From assembly GCA_963846915.1 (NCBI GenBank), contig CAWJXV010000005.1, positions 124,001 through 188,000 of the forward strand: a DNA stretch of 64,000 nucleotides, in the 5' to 3' direction. Shown piece by piece: positions 61,742 to 64,000 of the stretch. Under the pieces are notes generated by a model that was not told the origin of the DNA, did no database searches, and saw only the letters and a list, made by a program, of their open reading frames with translations. Position numbers and translations under genes: made by a program. Source of the stretch: PALSA-612 sp963846915 (GTDB lineage Bacteria > Actinomycetota > Thermoleophilia > Gaiellales > Gaiellaceae). Every line of letters starts with the position of its first letter. The stretch's first letter is position 1.

Positions 61742-64000
61742 ATGGCCGCCAAGACGGACGGAAAGCGCAGGCTCGTGATCGTCGAATCGCCCGCCAAGGC
61801 GCGGACGATTGCGGGCTACCTCGGCCCCGACTTCGTCGTCGAGTCGAGCGTCGGACACATCCGCGACCTGCCCGAGCGAGCGTCCGAGATCCCCAAGGAG
61901 CAGCGCGCCAAGTACGGGACGCTGGGCGTCGCGATCGACGAGGGCTTCGAGCCGTACTACGTCGTCGACGCCGACAAGAAACGCATCGTCGCCGACCTCA
62001 AGCGCAAGCTGAAGGACGCCGACGAGTTGTTGCTCGCGACGGACGAGGACCGCGAGGGCGAGGCGATTGCCTGGCACCTGCTCCAGGAGCTCCGGCCGAA
62101 GGTGCCCGTCCGGAGGATGGTTTTCCACGAGATCACGCGCCCAGCGATCGAGCGCGCGCTGGAGAACACCCGCGACGTGGACGTGCGGCTCGTCGACTCG
62201 CAGGAGACCCGGCGCATCCTCGACCGGCTCTACGGCTACGAGATCTCGCCCGTGCTCTGGAAGAAGGTCATGCCGCGCCTCTCGGCCGGACGTGTGCAGT
62301 CCGTTGCGACGCGGCTCGTGGTCGAGCGCGAGCAGGAGCGCATGCGCTTTGTCTCGGCGTCCTACTGGGATCTCGAGGGCACCTTCGATCCAGGCGCGTT
62401 CCGCGCGCGGCTCGTCCAGCTCGACGGCAAGCGCGTTGCGCAGGGACGCGACTTCGGTCCGGACGGGGAGCTCAAGTCCGACCTCGCCCGGCTCGACGAG
62501 CAGGAGGCGCGCTCGCTCGCAGCCGGTCTCGACGGAGCAGCGTTCGCGGTGCGGTCGGTGGACGAAAAGCCGTACTCGCGCCGCCCCTCGCCGCCGTTCA
62601 TGACCTCGACGCTCCAGCAGGAAGCGAGCCGCAAGCTCCGTTTCACCGCGCAGACGACGATGCGGGTCGCACAGCGGCTCTACGAGCGGGGCTACATCAC
62701 CTACATGCGCACGGACTCGACGTCGCTCTCGGAGGCGGCGCTCACCGCTGCGCGGCGCCAGGCGACGGAGCTCTTCGGCCCGGAATCGGTGCCGGATGCC
62801 CCTCGCCTCTACGACCGTAAGGTCAAAAACGCGCAGGAGGCGCACGAGGCGATCCGCCCCGCCGGCGACCGCTTCCGCACGCCCAAGGACACGAAGCAGG
62901 AACTCGATCGCGACGAGCTCGGCCTCTACGACCTCGTCTGGCGGCGGACGCTCGCGTCGCAGATGGTCGACGCCAAGGGTCGCACGGTGTCGATCCGGAT
63001 CGGCGCCAAAGCCACCGACGGCAGGGACGCGGAGCTCGGCGTCTCGGGAACCGTGATCACGGTTCGCGGATTCCTCGTCGCCTACGAGGAGGGCCGCGAC
63101 GACGAAGCCGACGACGGGGCGCCGCCGACCCTCCCGGACCTAAAGGAAGGCGACCGCGTCCGGCCAACGGAGCTCGAGCCGCAGGGTCACGAGACGACCC
63201 CGCCGGCGAGATACACGGAGGCGACGCTCGTGAAGGCGCTCGAGGAGCGAGGCATCGGACGCCCGTCGACCTACGCCTCGATCCTCGCGACGATCGTCGA
63301 CCGCGGCTACGTGGTCAAGCGCAGCACGGCGCTCGTTCCGACCTTCCTCGCCTTCGCCGTCACGGCACTGCTCGAGCAGCACTACGGCGCACTTGTCGAC
63401 TACGACTTCACGGCGCGAATGGAAGACGACCTCGACCGCATCGCCGCGGGCGACGAGGAGCGGGTCGCGTGGCTGACACGCTTCTACAAGGGCGACGACG
63501 GCGACCCGGGGCTGCACCAGCTCGTCACGGAGCACCTCGACGAGATCGACGCCCGCGCGGTCAACTCGATCGAGATCCCGCGCTCCGACATCGTCGTGCG
63601 CGTCGGCCGCTACGGGCCATATCTCGAGCGGGGGGATCAGCGCGCGCCGATTCCGGCCGAGCTGGCGCCGGACGAGGTGACGGCCGCGGCCGCCGAGGAG
63701 CTCCTCGCCAAACCGGCCGAGGGTCGCGAGCTCGGCGCTCATCCCGAGACCGGCCGCCCGATCCTCGTTCGAAACGGCCGCTACGGCCCGTACGTGACCG
63801 AGGAGCTCGACGAAGGCTCTGAGGAGAAGCCGCGCACCGCGTCTCTGCTGCCGTCGATGTCGCCGGAGACGATCACCCTGGAAGAGGCTGTCCGCCTCCT
63901 GGAGCTGCCGCGGGTCATCGGAGTCGACCCGGCCGACGGAGAGGAGGTCGTCGCGATGAACGGCCGTTACGGCCCATTCATCCGCAAGGGCGAGGAGACC
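61742..64000 (+). CDS. topA: DNA topoisomerase I (3' end beyond window)
   Basis: The first 753 codons are present, in one frame from the ATG at 61742. The Toprim domain has LVIVESPAKARTIAGYL and LLATDEDREGEAIAWHL. The strand-passing core includes RLSAGRVQSVATRLVVEREQ and PFMTSTLQQEASRKL. The catalytic Tyr321 is in GYITYMRTDSTSLSE. The C-terminal part has repeated GRYGPY modules without zinc-finger Cys, the actinobacterial form. It relaxes negative supercoils. The gene continues past the right edge. Confidence 0.96.
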   Translation, partial: MAAKTDGKRRLVIVESPAKARTIAGYLGPDFVVESSVGHIRDLPERASEIPKEQRAKYGTLGVAIDEGFEPYYVVDADKKRIVADLKRKLKDADELLLATDEDREGEAIAWHLLQELRPKVPVRRMVFHEITRPAIERALENTRDVDVRLVDSQETRRILDRLYGYEISPVLWKKVMPRLSAGRVQSVATRLVVEREQERMRFVSASYWDLEGTFDPGAFRARLVQLDGKRVAQGRDFGPDGELKSDLARLDEQEARSLAAGLDGAAFAVRSVDEKPYSRRPSPPFMTSTLQQEASRKLRFTAQTTMRVAQRLYERGYITYMRTDSTSLSEAALTAARRQATELFGPESVPDAPRLYDRKVKNAQEAHEAIRPAGDRFRTPKDTKQELDRDELGLYDLVWRRTLASQMVDAKGRTVSIRIGAKATDGRDAELGVSGTVITVRGFLVAYEEGRDDEADDGAPPTLPDLKEGDRVRPTELEPQGHETTPPARYTEATLVKALEERGIGRPSTYASILATIVDRGYVVKRSTALVPTFLAFAVTALLEQHYGALVDYDFTARMEDDLDRIAAGDEERVAWLTRFYKGDDGDPGLHQLVTEHLDEIDARAVNSIEIPRSDIVVRVGRYGPYLERGDQRAPIPAELAPDEVTAAAAEELLAKPAEGRELGAHPETGRPILVRNGRYGPYVTEELDEGSEEKPRTASLLPSMSPETITLEEAVRLLELPRVIGVDPADGEEVVAMNGRYGPFIRKGEET

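Noticed and set aside
60173..62845. An 890-codon minus-strand frame ending in the exonuclease
   Set aside because: The upstream two-thirds is antisense to topA and plsC. The exonuclease motif-bearing part begins at the GTG at 61030.

Overview
The window is high-GC actinobacterial DNA. GTG and TTG starts are common and genes are packed with 1-10 bp overlaps. A Gram-positive SOS box, the GlgE glycogen route, a MoaD-MoaE fusion, an ACT-domain malic enzyme, and a secreted protein with proline/glycine/tryptophan-rich Ig-like repeats suggest the class Thermoleophilia (Gaiellales/Solirubrobacterales) or a close relative. That placement is inference. Many genes carry isolated single-base frame changes, so this may be a draft or metagenome-derived assembly, and 'broken' genes need care.

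Left part (1-16 kb): a partial secreted protein, a decayed IS481-type transposase, two adjacent MalT/LAL-type ATP-dependent LuxR regulators, a NarL-type two-component pair, a K+ channel, a PPK2 polyphosphate kinase, a P2-type cation ATPase, an RDD protein, a DUF6325-like protein, a 19-residue Arg-rich peptide gene and two paralogous PLDc_N-like membrane peptides. Five copies of one palindrome, TCRTCC-N5-GGAYGA, plus one weaker copy, lie in or next to promoter regions here. They probably define a local regulon for energy or membrane stress.

Middle part (16-38 kb): a di-heme cytochrome c, an NDH-2/SQR-like flavoprotein, a DsbA-like plus VKOR disulfide pair, a response regulator beside a badly frame-damaged DevS-like sensor kinase, malic enzyme, a GNAT/acyl-CoA ligase fusion, a P1B metal ATPase, a universal stress protein and GAPDH. 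Next come two tiny self-contained small-ORF units, an internally deleted RtcB, a CBS-BON protein, a large GT-C-like membrane protein, a tandem-repeat envelope protein and an ECF sigma factor fused to a zinc-finger anti-sigma-like domain and a long low-complexity tail.

Right part (38-64 kb): glgC, glgA/glgM, malQ, glgE and glgB make a complete ADP-glucose to maltose-1-phosphate to branched glucan route. After these come an HtrA-type protease behind four 11-bp direct repeats, a VOC protein, and a minus-strand overlapping operon (M50 protease, LOG-like protein, selA, selB). Then follow a fused molybdopterin synthase, a methylmalonyl-CoA-mutase-type large subunit, a GT4 glycosyltransferase, an aquaporin, secG, tRNA-Leu(GAG), lexA with promoter and SOS box, a zinc-ribbon gene, rnpB, a four-gene operon (plsC-like, 5'-3' exonuclease, HDAC-like, VOC) and topA, which runs off the right edge.

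The most unusual signals are the palindrome regulon on the left, a 23-bp palindrome embedded in frame inside selA with a close relative between glgA and its convergent neighbour, and the tiny promoter-ORF-terminator units near 30.5-31.1 kb.
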